Source: an uncultured Isosphaeraceae bacterium (lineage in GTDB: Bacteria > Planctomycetota > Planctomycetia > Isosphaerales > Isosphaeraceae). Taken from it: a stretch of 49,498 nucleotides of DNA. A program made the translations under genes and the position numbers. The notes beneath the pieces were generated by a model. The model was given only the letters and a program-made list of their open reading frames with translations, was not told the origin of the DNA and ran no database searches. The DNA is taken from positions 1 to 49,498 of the forward strand of contig CALLYK010000451.1 of assembly GCA_937858365.1 (NCBI GenBank), in the 5' to 3' direction. Of the stretch, positions 17,768 to 26,217 are shown piece after piece (the stretch's first letter is position 1; the number at the start of each line of letters is the position of its first letter).

Positions 17768-18220
17768 TCAACGGCCGACGGTTTGCAGGCGGTCGGTGCA
17801 CACACCCAGGCGGATACCGTGGGCCCGCCAGACACGGTCCACCCGGCAGCGACTCACGTTGAGAAAAGCCGCCAATGTGCGCGTCGTCCAGCGAGTACCT
17901 TGTGGCGGCGGGGTCGTGAGTGTCGTTTCCAAGATCAAACGTGTCAGGCGCTCGCGGAAAGGTGAAGGCCGGCGGCGACGCGACGCCTCGCGCTCCACGC
18001 CTTTGAGGCCCTGGCCGGCGAAGCGTTGGCGCCATCGTCCAACGACGCGACGGTCCAGCCCCAGCGCATCGGCGATCTCCAGGTTCGTCATGCCGTCGGC
18101 CGCCATGAGCACGATCCGGGCGCGTGCCGATCGGCGGGCGGAACTCGACTCGGAGGTCGCCCACTCCTGAAGGGTCTGGCGGACCTCGTCAGTGACGCTG
18201 ATCTTCGGTGCCATTCGCAT
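17768..18220 (-). CDS. helix-turn-helix protein, IS630 transposase N-terminal type
   Basis: 150 residues. It matches the N-terminal DNA-binding part of IS630-family transposases: RSARARIVLMAADGMTNLEIADALGL, then RRVVGRWRQRFAGQGLKGVE, and a second winged segment WTTRTLAAFLNVSRCRVDRVWRAHGI. Whole IS630 transposases are ~340 residues and continue into a DDE domain; here the frame stops right after the second HTH, and no DDE motif is found in the 156 bp before the metalloprotease gene. No terminal inverted repeats are seen. It is either a truncated transposase or a stand-alone HTH protein; its clean terminator and intact reading frame favour a retained gene. Confidence 0.7.
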   Translation of the reverse strand: MRMAPKISVTDEVRQTLQEWATSESSSARRSARARIVLMAADGMTNLEIADALGLDRRVVGRWRQRFAGQGLKGVEREASRRRRPSPFRERLTRLILETTLTTPPPQGTRWTTRTLAAFLNVSRCRVDRVWRAHGIRLGVCTDRLQTVGR

Positions 18221-18388
18221 TGCGCACTGTCCCGCCTGGGCTGCGGGCCCATCCGCTCGATCATCGTGCTCGGACGCCGACGGTCGGGTCGTCGAGTCGT
18301 GATGGAATGATCCTCACTGGTAGCTAGCGACAACCGTCCCCGGCTTGTCCCCAAATTTGATTCCCAGGCGTCCGACGATCTGGTTTTT

Positions 18389-19906
18389 TCAGGCGGTTCG
18401 TTGCCAAGCCCCAGAGACTTCCTGTCCCAGGAAGCGATGAACGAGGTCGTGGTCCGTGTCGGTACGGAACGTGTCCAGACCGACCAGGACGCGCTCCCGG
18501 CCTCGACCGGCGATGAGCACGGCGTCTCCCGGCGCGGCCTCCGCGAGCGCCGATTCGATCGCCGCACGTCGGTCGTCGAACGCGAAGGCTTGGTCGGGCC
18601 GCTTCAATCCGGCTTGCAAATCGCCAATCAGGTCGCGCGACTCCTCGCCTCGGGGGTTGGCCGGGGCGAGGAAGACCTGATCGGCGCCGAGCTCGGCGGC
18701 GCGGGCCAGGGCGAGTCGGTCGGCCAGGTTCGAGCCCCCTTGCGCCCCGACGACGCAATGGACCCGAGCATCTGGCGGAAGCACTTCGCGGACGGCCCGC
18801 AAGGCCCGCGCCAGGTCGGCGGCGGTCCGGGCCTCGTCGATGAAAACGAACGCGCCATCGTCCGTTTCGGTCCGCTCGAGACGTCCCGGCACTTGGCCGA
18901 GTCCTTCGAGTCCCGCGACCACCGCTTCGAACGAGGCCCCCAGGTCGCGCGCGGCGGCCGCCGCGGCCAGCCCCAGTCGGGCGTTCTCGCGGCCTATCAG
19001 GTGAAGTCGCACGAGTCGCGAGCCTTCCGCGTCACCCAGACGCAGGGCCGTCCCGTAGGTCGTGAGCCTTTCGACGCGACCCCAGAGGTCGCACGTGGGG
19101 TCGAAGCCAAAGGATCGAGACCGGGCTCGGAGGTTGGAACCGGCGAGCGGGGCCAGTTCATGGTCGTCGCCGCTGAGGACCACGGCACCGTCGGTGACGA
19201 CGCTTCGGGCGAGTCGCCCCATCCCGGCCCGGAAGCGTTGGGTCGCATCCGCGTCGCGATCATCCGACAGGTTCGTTAGCAGGACCTGGTGGCACTCGAC
19301 GCCATCCAGGTAGCGCTCGGCCAAGGCTTCGGACGTGGCCGCGAGGATGACGATGTCGTGTCGCTGGTCGACCGCCTCTGCGAGCATGGCGGCGAGTCCG
19401 TGCGGACGGGGAGTAATCGGCCCGAATCGGGGCGCTTCGCCGGGCCTGGCCCAAGCGGCCGGTCCAATCATGGCGACGCTCAATCCGGCCGCTTCCAGGA
19501 TGGAACGCAAGGCGATGCCCGCTACGGTCGTCCCGTGCGAGCCGGCGATCGCGATGACGCGCGTGGATCGCGACGGCGAGCCGGCCAGGGCCTGGCAGGT
19601 CTTCGCGAAGGCCGATCGGCTATCGGCGACGACCACTTGAGGATGTCCCGCCTCGGCGACAAATCGCTCGACTACGACCCCAGCAGCGCCTCGTTCGAGG
19701 GCCCTTTCGAGGTAGTCGTGACCATCGTGCCGGCGTCCGCGGATGGCGACGAAGACTTCGCCCGGTTCGACGCGTCGGCTGTCGGCGGAGCAGCCGGAAA
19801 CGACCAGGTCGCGACAGCCGAGGAAGAGGGCCTCGGGGAGCAGTTCGCGCAGGCTGACGGCGGGGATGCCACGACGGGCGCACGGACCGGCGAACCAGGT
19901 TGCCAT
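18389..19906 (-). CDS. Mur-ligase (MurE)-like protein with altered active-site motifs
   Basis: 505 residues from the ATG at 19906, with AAGGAGG upstream. Overall plan is MurE: an N-terminal UDP-binding domain (SGCSADSRRVEPGEVFVAIRG, then DGHDYLERALERGA), a central ATPase domain, and a C-terminal domain. The P-loop that reads GTNGKTT in Mur ligases is GSHGTT (residues 122-127), so the ATP-binding lysine is threonine (T126). The DYAHTPD motif is DEARTAAD, and the DNPR motif is ANPR. It may be a non-catalytic paralogue with a regulatory or structural role, or a divergent ligase. A true murE would be needed elsewhere if this cell makes peptidoglycan. Confidence 0.8.
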   Translation of the reverse strand: MATWFAGPCARRGIPAVSLRELLPEALFLGCRDLVVSGCSADSRRVEPGEVFVAIRGRRHDGHDYLERALERGAAGVVVERFVAEAGHPQVVVADSRSAFAKTCQALAGSPSRSTRVIAIAGSHGTTVAGIALRSILEAAGLSVAMIGPAAWARPGEAPRFGPITPRPHGLAAMLAEAVDQRHDIVILAATSEALAERYLDGVECHQVLLTNLSDDRDADATQRFRAGMGRLARSVVTDGAVVLSGDDHELAPLAGSNLRARSRSFGFDPTCDLWGRVERLTTYGTALRLGDAEGSRLVRLHLIGRENARLGLAAAAAARDLGASFEAVVAGLEGLGQVPGRLERTETDDGAFVFIDEARTAADLARALRAVREVLPPDARVHCVVGAQGGSNLADRLALARAAELGADQVFLAPANPRGEESRDLIGDLQAGLKRPDQAFAFDDRRAAIESALAEAAPGDAVLIAGRGRERVLVGLDTFRTDTDHDLVHRFLGQEVSGAWQRTA

Positions 19907-20556
19907 CGGCTCTCGCCTCCTTGCTGAGTCGATCGAGGAAGGTTGATTCGGGTTCGCGCCGCATCTTGCCTGCGCGAAGGTGTCGCAACGTCGCGGTGAT
20001 TGGTCCAGACCCGGAACGACGGGCATTTTGGGCGAGGCCCCGAAAAAAGGCAATGCCAGACTGGATGGTGAGCCGATGGAGGTGGGATGGCCGCACTGCG
20101 CCCGGGACCCTGAAAGCAGAAGTTCTTTTCCCACACGAAGCGGAAGAACAAAGTCCACCGTAACACAGGCCGCTGTGAGAGCATTGCAATGTGTTGGCCC
20201 CGCGCACACGATCGAAGACGCTTCCTATTATCTCTATGGTAAGGTCATTCAAGGCGAGTATGGTCGCGGGTCTCAGGGAGTCACTCGATCCGGAACGCGT
20301 CGTTCATCGATCGCCTCGTGGAACGACTCGGCGACATCGCGACTAGGATTTCCTTGAAGGACACTACAGCAGGCGGTGACTTGGCGAGGGGGCACGATTG
20401 TGCCGCTACGGTTGAAACGCTACTAAGGTGGTTGATCGCTCATACAATCGGCGAATTTGACTGTGAGGTGCGGCGCTTGCATAGTGGCGTGCGCTTGAGA
20501 CTGCCGGGCGTGGTTTCGGACATCCAGGTTTGTCTCTAAACGGGGTTCATGAGATC
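19907..20556. other. 650-bp gap with no recognisable gene
   Basis: Lies between divergent genes. Base composition is more mixed than in the flanking genes and short reading frames have no family resemblance. A TATTAT at 20226-20231 lacks a matching -35. I see nothing else in it. Confidence 0.4.
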
Positions 20557-22398
20557 ATGTGGCAATGCCCTGTTCCGTTTCGTCACGAGGCCCCGGCTCG
20601 GAAGGTGTTTGTTCGTCGCTCACGGCTGTATCGACCGCAGTGCAAATCACTTGAGGGTCGTTGTCTCCTGGCGGTCTCGCTGACGACCGCCGGTCCAGCC
20701 GTCCCCCTGGTTGGATCATCAGTGACATGGACCGCCACGGCCAGTGACCACGGGGCATCGCCTGTTTACCAGTTCAGCGTCAGGCCGACCGGCGGCGACT
20801 ACCGAGTGGTTCGCGACTTCAGCACAAGCAATAGTCTCCGTTGGACGACGACGCGGGAGGGGGCCTACGAAGTCTCCGTGACCGTGAAGGACGATTTCGG
20901 CGCGAGGACCGGTGAATCAGCGACCGCGTCCTTCTCGTTGGGAACGCGGGTGGCCCCAGGGGGCGCGAGGACCAGCCGGGCCGCCAAGGCCCGCGTGACG
21001 ATCAGTCCAACGGACAACCCTCTGGTCGCCCTCTATAGCGCACCGCCCACCTCCGGAAGCAGGATGCGCGTGGAGTTCCGACGGCAGGCCTCCAATCAGC
21101 CCTGGCTCACGACGTCCGCTCTACCGATCGTTCCGGGGAAAAGTACCAACTTCCTCGTGGCGGGCCTCCTCCCCAAGAGGACCTACTTCATGAGGCATGT
21201 CCTCTCCGACGGGACGACCTCCACGATTCGGACGTTCAAGACCGGCGCCTTGCCGAGCAACCTCAAATTCCCCAAGTTCACTGTCCAGCGGGCCGCCTCT
21301 TTCAGGGCCGACCTGACTCAGAACATTGTCGTGCACGCCGGCATCACGTTCCAAGGCGATACCATCAACACCTTGGCCACGAACCGGCAGGGCGACATCG
21401 TATGGTACTATGATTCCGTGAACAACCATTTCCTCAGCTATGCTGCGAGTCTCGTGCCGGGCGGCACGGTGCTCATGCTGGGGAATTTTCTTCCTTTCGG
21501 GGTCGCGAGCGGTACGAGCACGTTGCGGGAGGTCGACCTCGCCGGCAACACGCTGCGCGAGACGAACATCGACGCCGTCAACGCCCAACTGGCCGCGCTG
21601 GGGCGGCCCGCGATCAACGACTTCAACCACGACGCCCAACGCCTGCCCAATGGCGACACGGCCGTCCTGTCCTCGACAACGAAGACCATCGACATCAACG
21701 GCACTCCCACCCAGTACACCGGCGATATGGTCATCGTCCTGGACCAGAACTTCCAGGTCGATTGGACCTGGGACCCGTTCGCCTGGATGGACCCCAATCG
21801 ACTACCAACGCTCGGTGAAGGACCGACCGACTTCACACACGCCAATTCCATCGCCTGGTCGCCCGCGGACGGAAACCTGTTGGTCTCCATGCGCTCCCAG
21901 GACTGGGTCGTCAAGATCAACTACGCCAACGGAACGGGCGACGGCCATATCATCTGGCGGCTGGGCGAGGGGGGTGATTTCACCATCGAACCTTCGATCG
22001 CGTCTCCATGGTTCTCACACCAGCACGATGTGCGTTATATCAACAAATCCACGCTTGTCCTCTTTGATAACGGGAACGTCCGCCAGAGCGAGTCCCCCCA
22101 GGCGAAGAGCCGCGGACAGCTCCTTGTCCTCGACGAGAAGAAGATGCGGGCGAGGCTGAAGGCCAACGTTGTCCTGGGCAACTACGCACCCGCGGTCGGG
22201 AGTGCTCAAAGGCTGCCCAATGGGAACCTCGCCTTCACTTCCGGGTTCGTCCAACAGACCATCGAGGTTCGTCCCGGTGGCGGGGGTACCACGACTTACG
22301 TGCTCAAAATGAACCTCCCCGGCATCCAGTATCGCTCCTACATCTACCGCACCCTTTACGACGGCAACTCCGCCGACCCCGGCGGCCCCGTCGGCTAG
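20557..22398 (+). CDS. arylsulfotransferase (ASST)-like secreted protein
   Basis: About 613 residues from the ATG at 20557. The N-terminus is basic and carries CKSLEGRCLLAVSL (residues ~29-42), the LExRxLL-type leader of many planctomycete surface proteins. Next come an Ig/PKD-like beta domain (~45-135) and a fibronectin-like stretch. The remainder is a beta-propeller with ASST features: NHDAQRLPNGDTAV, DFTHANSIAWSP, WFSHQHDVRY, QRLPNGNLAF. The family moves sulfate between phenolic esters using an active-site histidine; which histidine serves here cannot be fixed by eye. Two short hairpins follow the stop. Confidence 0.85.
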   Translation: MWQCPVPFRHEAPARKVFVRRSRLYRPQCKSLEGRCLLAVSLTTAGPAVPLVGSSVTWTATASDHGASPVYQFSVRPTGGDYRVVRDFSTSNSLRWTTTREGAYEVSVTVKDDFGARTGESATASFSLGTRVAPGGARTSRAAKARVTISPTDNPLVALYSAPPTSGSRMRVEFRRQASNQPWLTTSALPIVPGKSTNFLVAGLLPKRTYFMRHVLSDGTTSTIRTFKTGALPSNLKFPKFTVQRAASFRADLTQNIVVHAGITFQGDTINTLATNRQGDIVWYYDSVNNHFLSYAASLVPGGTVLMLGNFLPFGVASGTSTLREVDLAGNTLRETNIDAVNAQLAALGRPAINDFNHDAQRLPNGDTAVLSSTTKTIDINGTPTQYTGDMVIVLDQNFQVDWTWDPFAWMDPNRLPTLGEGPTDFTHANSIAWSPADGNLLVSMRSQDWVVKINYANGTGDGHIIWRLGEGGDFTIEPSIASPWFSHQHDVRYINKSTLVLFDNGNVRQSESPQAKSRGQLLVLDEKKMRARLKANVVLGNYAPAVGSAQRLPNGNLAFTSGFVQQTIEVRPGGGGTTTYVLKMNLPGIQYRSYIYRTLYDGNSADPGGPVG

Positions 22399-22423
22399 GG
22401 CATTTTTCAAGGCGAAGGTATCG

Positions 22424-22490
22424 GGTCCGCTACTGCGGAGCTCTTTGCGTACGTAAGTCCCGATAGGGGGGTCCGCACCTGCGGACCCTA
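22424..22490 (+). repeat. pair of REP-like palindromes
   Basis: Two hairpins with the same 8-base left arm. First: GGGTCCGC, TACT, GCGGAGC (22423-22441). Second: GGGTCCGC (22469-22476), ACCT, GCGGACCC (22481-22488), a perfect 8-bp stem. They lie 25 and 71 bp after the arylsulfotransferase stop. Similar GGTCCGC-loop-GCGGACC palindromes are, as I recall, frequent between planctomycete genes. They may also end transcription. Confidence 0.5.
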
Positions 22491-22803
22491 CTTCCGAGAC
22501 AACCCGACTTCTCCTACGTTGACGAAAGCACGAGGCCCCTTATTCTCTTCGCTCCCGGATTCGTCTCCCCATGCATACCCCGAGCGTTGGCCTTAAGAGA
22601 TCGAGCAGCTCGGCCTTTTCGAACCGCCGCCCCCAAGTCCCCGAGATGGGGCCTGGAGGTTTCCCCAATTTCAACCCGAATCGGGTTTGATCGATCTGCC
22701 GATTTGCGATACAGAGAGGTCCACACATCGTCGCGCGCCGTTGGTCGCGTCCGCCGGACAGGAAGTCCACGCCAGGCGAGTCCCCGTAGCGGGAGGGGGG
22801 GAG
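22491..22803. other. leader region before lpxA
   Basis: About 310 bp. It includes a near-palindrome AACCCGAATCGGGTT (22673-22687) and just after it a weak TTGATC...GATACA promoter-like pair with short spacing. No gene is supported. A longer frame that would extend LpxA upstream to 22687 lacks family resemblance. Confidence 0.35.
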
Positions 22804-23625
22804 ATGACGTTCACCATCCACGAGCAGGTCCACGCCACGGCGATCATCGGCCCCGACGTAGACCTCGCGCCTGACGTGCGCGTGGGACCCTACGCAGTCC
22901 TGGAAGGACCCGTCTCCATCGGCCCAGGCTGCGTGATTGAAGGCCACGCTTGCCTATCCGGGCCATTGGTCATGGGTGCCAACAACGTGGTTGGCCACGG
23001 GGCCGTACTGGGCAAGGACCCGCAGCATCGCGGCTATCGGGGCGAGGCCACGAGCCTGGTCATCGGCCAGGACAACGCCTTTCGCGAGTTCGTCACCATT
23101 CACCGAGGCACGGTGGAAGGGGGCGGCGAAACCCGGATCGGCAGCCGGAACATGTTCATGGTGGGTAGCCATCTGGGACACGACGCCCGCGTCGGCAACG
23201 GCTGCACGCTCGTTAACGGGGCCCTCGTGGGCGGACACGTGGTCTTGCAAGACAGCTGCATCCTTTCTGGCCACTCGGCCGTGCAACAGCGCGTCAGGAT
23301 CGGCCGATTGGCCATGCTGGGCGGCCTGGGCTCCACGTCCAAAGACGTGCCCCCCTTCGTGCTCCAGCAGGGATACAACAGCATCTCGGGACTCAACATG
23401 GTGGGTCTGCGTCGCGCGGGCCTCGGTCACGAGGCCATCAGCGCCCTGCGCGCGGCCTTCCGGATGCTGTACAAGGAAGGCCGGACCCAGAATGGGGCCC
23501 TGGAACGCATCGAAGCAGACCACGGCCACGTTCCCGAGGTCCTCGAGTTCGTCGCCTTCATCCGCGAGTCCAAGACCGGGATCAACCCGATTCGGGATGG
23601 GGCCCGTCGGAGCCGCTTGTTCTAG
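22804..23625 (+). CDS. lpxA: acyl-ACP--UDP-N-acetylglucosamine O-acyltransferase
   Basis: 273 residues from the ATG at 22804, with GGGAGGGGGG directly upstream. It has hexapeptide repeats of a left-handed beta-helix (IIGPDVDLAPDVRVGPYAVL...) followed by a helical C-terminus. The LpxA core is clear: FREFVTIHRGTVEGGG, then VGSHLGHDARVGN with H123 and H126, equivalent to E. coli H122 and catalytic H125. It adds a 3-hydroxyacyl chain to UDP-GlcNAc, first step of lipid A synthesis, in the cytoplasm. No other lipid A gene is nearby. Its last 44 bp overlap the 3' end of the convergent gene. Confidence 0.95.
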   Translation: MTFTIHEQVHATAIIGPDVDLAPDVRVGPYAVLEGPVSIGPGCVIEGHACLSGPLVMGANNVVGHGAVLGKDPQHRGYRGEATSLVIGQDNAFREFVTIHRGTVEGGGETRIGSRNMFMVGSHLGHDARVGNGCTLVNGALVGGHVVLQDSCILSGHSAVQQRVRIGRLAMLGGLGSTSKDVPPFVLQQGYNSISGLNMVGLRRAGLGHEAISALRAAFRMLYKEGRTQNGALERIEADHGHVPEVLEFVAFIRESKTGINPIRDGARRSRLF

Positions 23626-23953
23626 GTGTGGGCCCTTCCTCCTTGGCCCTATCCTGAGACTCTTTCAGGGCCTTCTCCTTCTGGCGCTTCCGCGCGGCCT
23701 TGAGCTCCGCCTCAAGGCCCCCAGGCTCGACGGTCCCAAGCAGGGCCTGCACCCGTTCGTACTCACCTGACCCCATCGATCCCAGCTCATAAGCCTTGCG
23801 CAAGGGGTCGAGGACCTCTTCCGGCACGGGGCAACCGTCGTCATGAAGGTCCCGTCGGAGATACTGAATCACGTAGTAGCCGGCGGTCAGCACCGCGATC
23901 AAGGCGCCCGCCGCCATGAGGAATTCGGTCGTCTTGATGCTGAAAAAGTCCAC
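23582..23953 (-). CDS. small single-span membrane protein, function unknown
   Basis: 123 residues from the GTG at 23953, with GGAGGG 9 bp upstream (an in-frame GTG at 24013 would add 20 residues and lacks a site). One membrane helix at ~12-30 (LMAAGALIAVLTAGYYVIQYL), then a cytoplasmic helical region (EVLDPLRKAYELGSMGSGEYERVQALLG) and a highly charged Lys/Glu tail. The helical part has the spacing of a short SHOCT-like domain (LxxLxxxG-x-I/Y-x-x-E-Y), which is a guess. Tail overlaps lpxA on the other strand. Confidence 0.7.
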   Translation of the reverse strand: MDFFSIKTTEFLMAAGALIAVLTAGYYVIQYLRRDLHDDGCPVPEEVLDPLRKAYELGSMGSGEYERVQALLGTVEPGGLEAELKAARKRQKEKALKESQDRAKEEGPTPRTSGSDGPHPESG

Positions 23954-24104
23954 GGCGATCGTCCCTCCGGCCGATGCAATCAAGGATGCGGGTCGAGAAC
24001 CTGTTTCCTCCACGCGGTCCCTAGCGTAGAATACGGGCGTTCGAGCGCACAGTCACCGGTCAGGATCGCGGTCTGACTTGAGTCCTCCCTGAGGAGACCA
24101 TTCC

Positions 24105-24611
24105 ATGCGCAAGGCCCTGTTCGGTCTGCTGGTCCTTGGCGGCTTCGCCGCCCTCACACCCTCCAGCCATGCGCAATTCACCAATAACCTGAACGACCCG
24201 TTCTACCAATATTACGCCTGGTTCCTCCCTCGCCAGGCCGCGATGGCCGCGCAGCCAAGGGTGACGGATTCGATCAACGCCAACGCCGCCGCGCGCTCGG
24301 ACCTCTCTCAAGCGGAGCGCCAACTCTACAACCCAGTTACCCCATTCGGCGGCGACCCTGGTGACCCGAACCTCTCCTTCCGCCGCGAGTCCGCCCGACA
24401 ACGAATGTCCAGCCCCAGCTTCACCTCTACGAACATCGCCGGCCGGGGCGACGGACGCTACTTCAGTCGCGATCCCTTTCACCCAGGTGTGCGCCTCAGC
24501 CCCCAAGGACAAACGCGACTTCCCGCTCGAACAGGGGGGCGAGGCATGGGTGGCATGGGTGGCATGGGTGGCATGGGTGGCATGGGTGTCCCTGGTGGAA
24601 TTGGTCGATAA
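24105..24611 (+). CDS. secreted protein with Gly-Met repeat tail, function unknown
   Basis: 168 residues; GAGGAG at 24091-24096 precedes the ATG. Signal peptide residues 1-23 (ends SSHAQ). The mature part begins NNLNDPFYQYYAWFLPRQAA and is rich in Asn, Arg, Ser and Pro; it ends in a GMGGMGG run encoded by five exact copies of a 9-bp unit. No domain recognised. Small exported proteins with YYxWFLPRQ-like beginnings recur in planctomycetes as I recall. It precedes the anti-sigma-like gene by 86 bp. Confidence 0.72.
   Translation: MRKALFGLLVLGGFAALTPSSHAQFTNNLNDPFYQYYAWFLPRQAAMAAQPRVTDSINANAAARSDLSQAERQLYNPVTPFGGDPGDPNLSFRRESARQRMSSPSFTSTNIAGRGDGRYFSRDPFHPGVRLSPQGQTRLPARTGGRGMGGMGGMGGMGGMGVPGGIGR
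24543..24587 (+). repeat. 9-bp tandem repeat, five copies
   Basis: GGCATGGGT repeated five times without change inside the 3' end of the secreted-protein gene, encoding Gly-Met-Gly. The unit is a multiple of three, so copy-number slippage would change tail length without breaking the frame. Confidence 0.9.
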
Positions 24612-24697
24612 GGCTGTGATCACATCACGGCCAAGCTCTCGCCTCCGCAGACAATTGGCTTGCGTTCTTCAGCCTATACGGGTCCCGGGTCATCTCC

Positions 24698-25198
24698 GTG
24701 GCGGAATCGACGCTTCGACTGAGCCCCGAGGACCGCGAGAACCTCGTCGCCTACCTAGACGGCGAGTTGAGCACGGAGGCGAGCCGGGCGATAGCGACCA
24801 AGCTCACGCAGAGTGTGGCCGCCCGGCGCGACGTCGAAACGCTCCTGGCCACGTGGGAAGCGCTCGACCAACTCGAGCGCCCCAGGGCCCCCGAAGACTT
24901 TGCCTCACGCACACGTACCGAGATCGAGCACGAGGGAGGCGGTCTTAATCACGGTCTGACCGTCGCCACGTCATGGGGCCGAAGGGCCCTTCGCGTGGCC
25001 GTCGGTGTCTCCGTGGTTCTGGTAACCATGCTCGTGGGCTGGGGCGTTACCAAGTTCGTCTGGCCGGACCCGACCGCTCGACTCGCCCGTCAACTCTCCG
25101 TGGCCGAGCACCTGGACGAATACCGAGCAATCGGTGGCGATTTCGACTTCCTTCGTCAACTCGACGAGTCTCCCGAGTTCAATCAGACGCGCGAGTAA
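24698..25198 (+). CDS. anti-sigma-factor-like membrane protein
   Basis: 166 residues from a GTG at 24698. Residues ~8-60 (DRENLVAYLDGELSTEASRAI...) resemble the N-terminal anti-sigma domain of zinc-finger anti-sigma factors, but the HxxxCxxC metal ligands are missing. A single membrane helix lies at ~97-117 (LRVAVGVSVVLVTMLVGWGV), then ~45 exported residues. Typical planctomycete relatives sit directly after an ECF sigma gene; none lies upstream here. The next gene starts 12 bp on, so the two are probably one operon. Sigma partner unknown. Confidence 0.7.
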   Translation: MAESTLRLSPEDRENLVAYLDGELSTEASRAIATKLTQSVAARRDVETLLATWEALDQLERPRAPEDFASRTRTEIEHEGGGLNHGLTVATSWGRRALRVAVGVSVVLVTMLVGWGVTKFVWPDPTARLARQLSVAEHLDEYRAIGGDFDFLRQLDESPEFNQTRE

Positions 25199-25210
25199 GG
25201 CCCACGCGCC

Positions 25211-26188
25211 ATGAACAGCCACAAGCGTTCTCCCCGTAGCCTTCTCGCACTCGTGACCACGCTCGCGCTGACAGGCCTGGGCGCCTTCGTGACCAGCGAC
25301 GAGGCGATGGAGAAGCTCCAGGCCGTCCCCCTCGAGCAACGCTTGGTGCTTTCCAAGAAGCTACGCGAATTCGACAGCCTCCCCCGTGACGAGCGCCGGG
25401 CGATCGAGGAACTCGACCGTCGTTTGAACGACCTGCCGGTCGAGGAACGCGACCGCTACCACGCCACCTTGAGGCGTTACGCCACCTGGGTCCAATCTCT
25501 ACCCGCGGAGCAACGCAACCTCCTGCCGAGCATGGGCGTGGAGGAGAAGCTCGCCCTGGTCCGGCAGTCGCGCGCGGAGGCCAATTCCGCGCAAGAAAAG
25601 GAGTCCAACCGAGTCTTCTTCCAATCCACGGTGATCAGCCCGATTGGCCTGTTTGACTCGGCCTTCCTCCTCAAGACCTGGTTTCGCCTCAACCCAGAGG
25701 AGCAGGAGTCGGTGCGGACCATCAAGCCGCTCGAAGGGAAGGTCCAGCGCCTCGAAGCGCTTGCCGCCGAGCACAAGGTCTACCACGATTACTCGCCGAT
25801 CAGGGAAGAGTTCGAGAAGCTGAAGCGTGATGCATTCCCCAAGGCGGCGGTGGCGAAAACGGGCCTGGCCAAGTTCTTCCGGCCGCAAGCGAAGGACCTC
25901 CCACTCCTGCGTCAGGTCGAGGCCGGTTACTTCATCGTCCATGAGCCCGAGCCGTTGGGGAAGAGCGAGATGATGCGCTTCGAGGCCGTCTTGCCGGACT
26001 GGTTCCGCGAGACGAGCCTCGCCCTTCCGGCTGACGTCGCCAGGCGCCGGTTGAAGTTCCTCTACCCTCTTGTCTTCGGCAAGGAAGCGATGCCGGCGGA
26101 CCTCAAACCCGAACCACCCGCCAAGGCCGCGGCCACCCCCGTCGGTCGTCCTTCCGCCGGGCCGGCCCAAGGGACAAGCCCCTTCTGA
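25211..26188 (+). CDS. secreted/anchored helical protein, function unknown
   Basis: 325 residues. N-terminal hydrophobic segment (LLALVTTLALTGLGAF), then repeated short helical motifs of the type LPxExRxxIxxL (SLPRDERRAIEELDRRLNDLP, VQSLPAEQRNLLPSMG; written here in part), resembling DUF3106-type low-complexity helical domains. C-terminus is Pro/Ala-rich. The order anti-sigma-like then long helical exported protein recurs in planctomycetes as far as I recall; a sensor role outside the membrane is possible but unproven. Ends 29 bp before the RibD start. Confidence 0.65.
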   Translation: MNSHKRSPRSLLALVTTLALTGLGAFVTSDEAMEKLQAVPLEQRLVLSKKLREFDSLPRDERRAIEELDRRLNDLPVEERDRYHATLRRYATWVQSLPAEQRNLLPSMGVEEKLALVRQSRAEANSAQEKESNRVFFQSTVISPIGLFDSAFLLKTWFRLNPEEQESVRTIKPLEGKVQRLEALAAEHKVYHDYSPIREEFEKLKRDAFPKAAVAKTGLAKFFRPQAKDLPLLRQVEAGYFIVHEPEPLGKSEMMRFEAVLPDWFRETSLALPADVARRRLKFLYPLVFGKEAMPADLKPEPPAKAAATPVGRPSAGPAQGTSPF

Positions 26189-26217
26189 GGCGGGCCGTGT
26201 GGAGGGCAATCGGCTTC

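Noticed and set aside
20318-20539. Small frame of 73 codons before the arylsulfotransferase gene
   Set aside because: GTG start without a ribosome site and no recognisable family; not enough to call a gene.
22687-22803. N-terminal extension of LpxA by 39 residues
   Set aside because: The extension has no family resemblance, and the ATG at 22804 has a strong ribosome site directly upstream.
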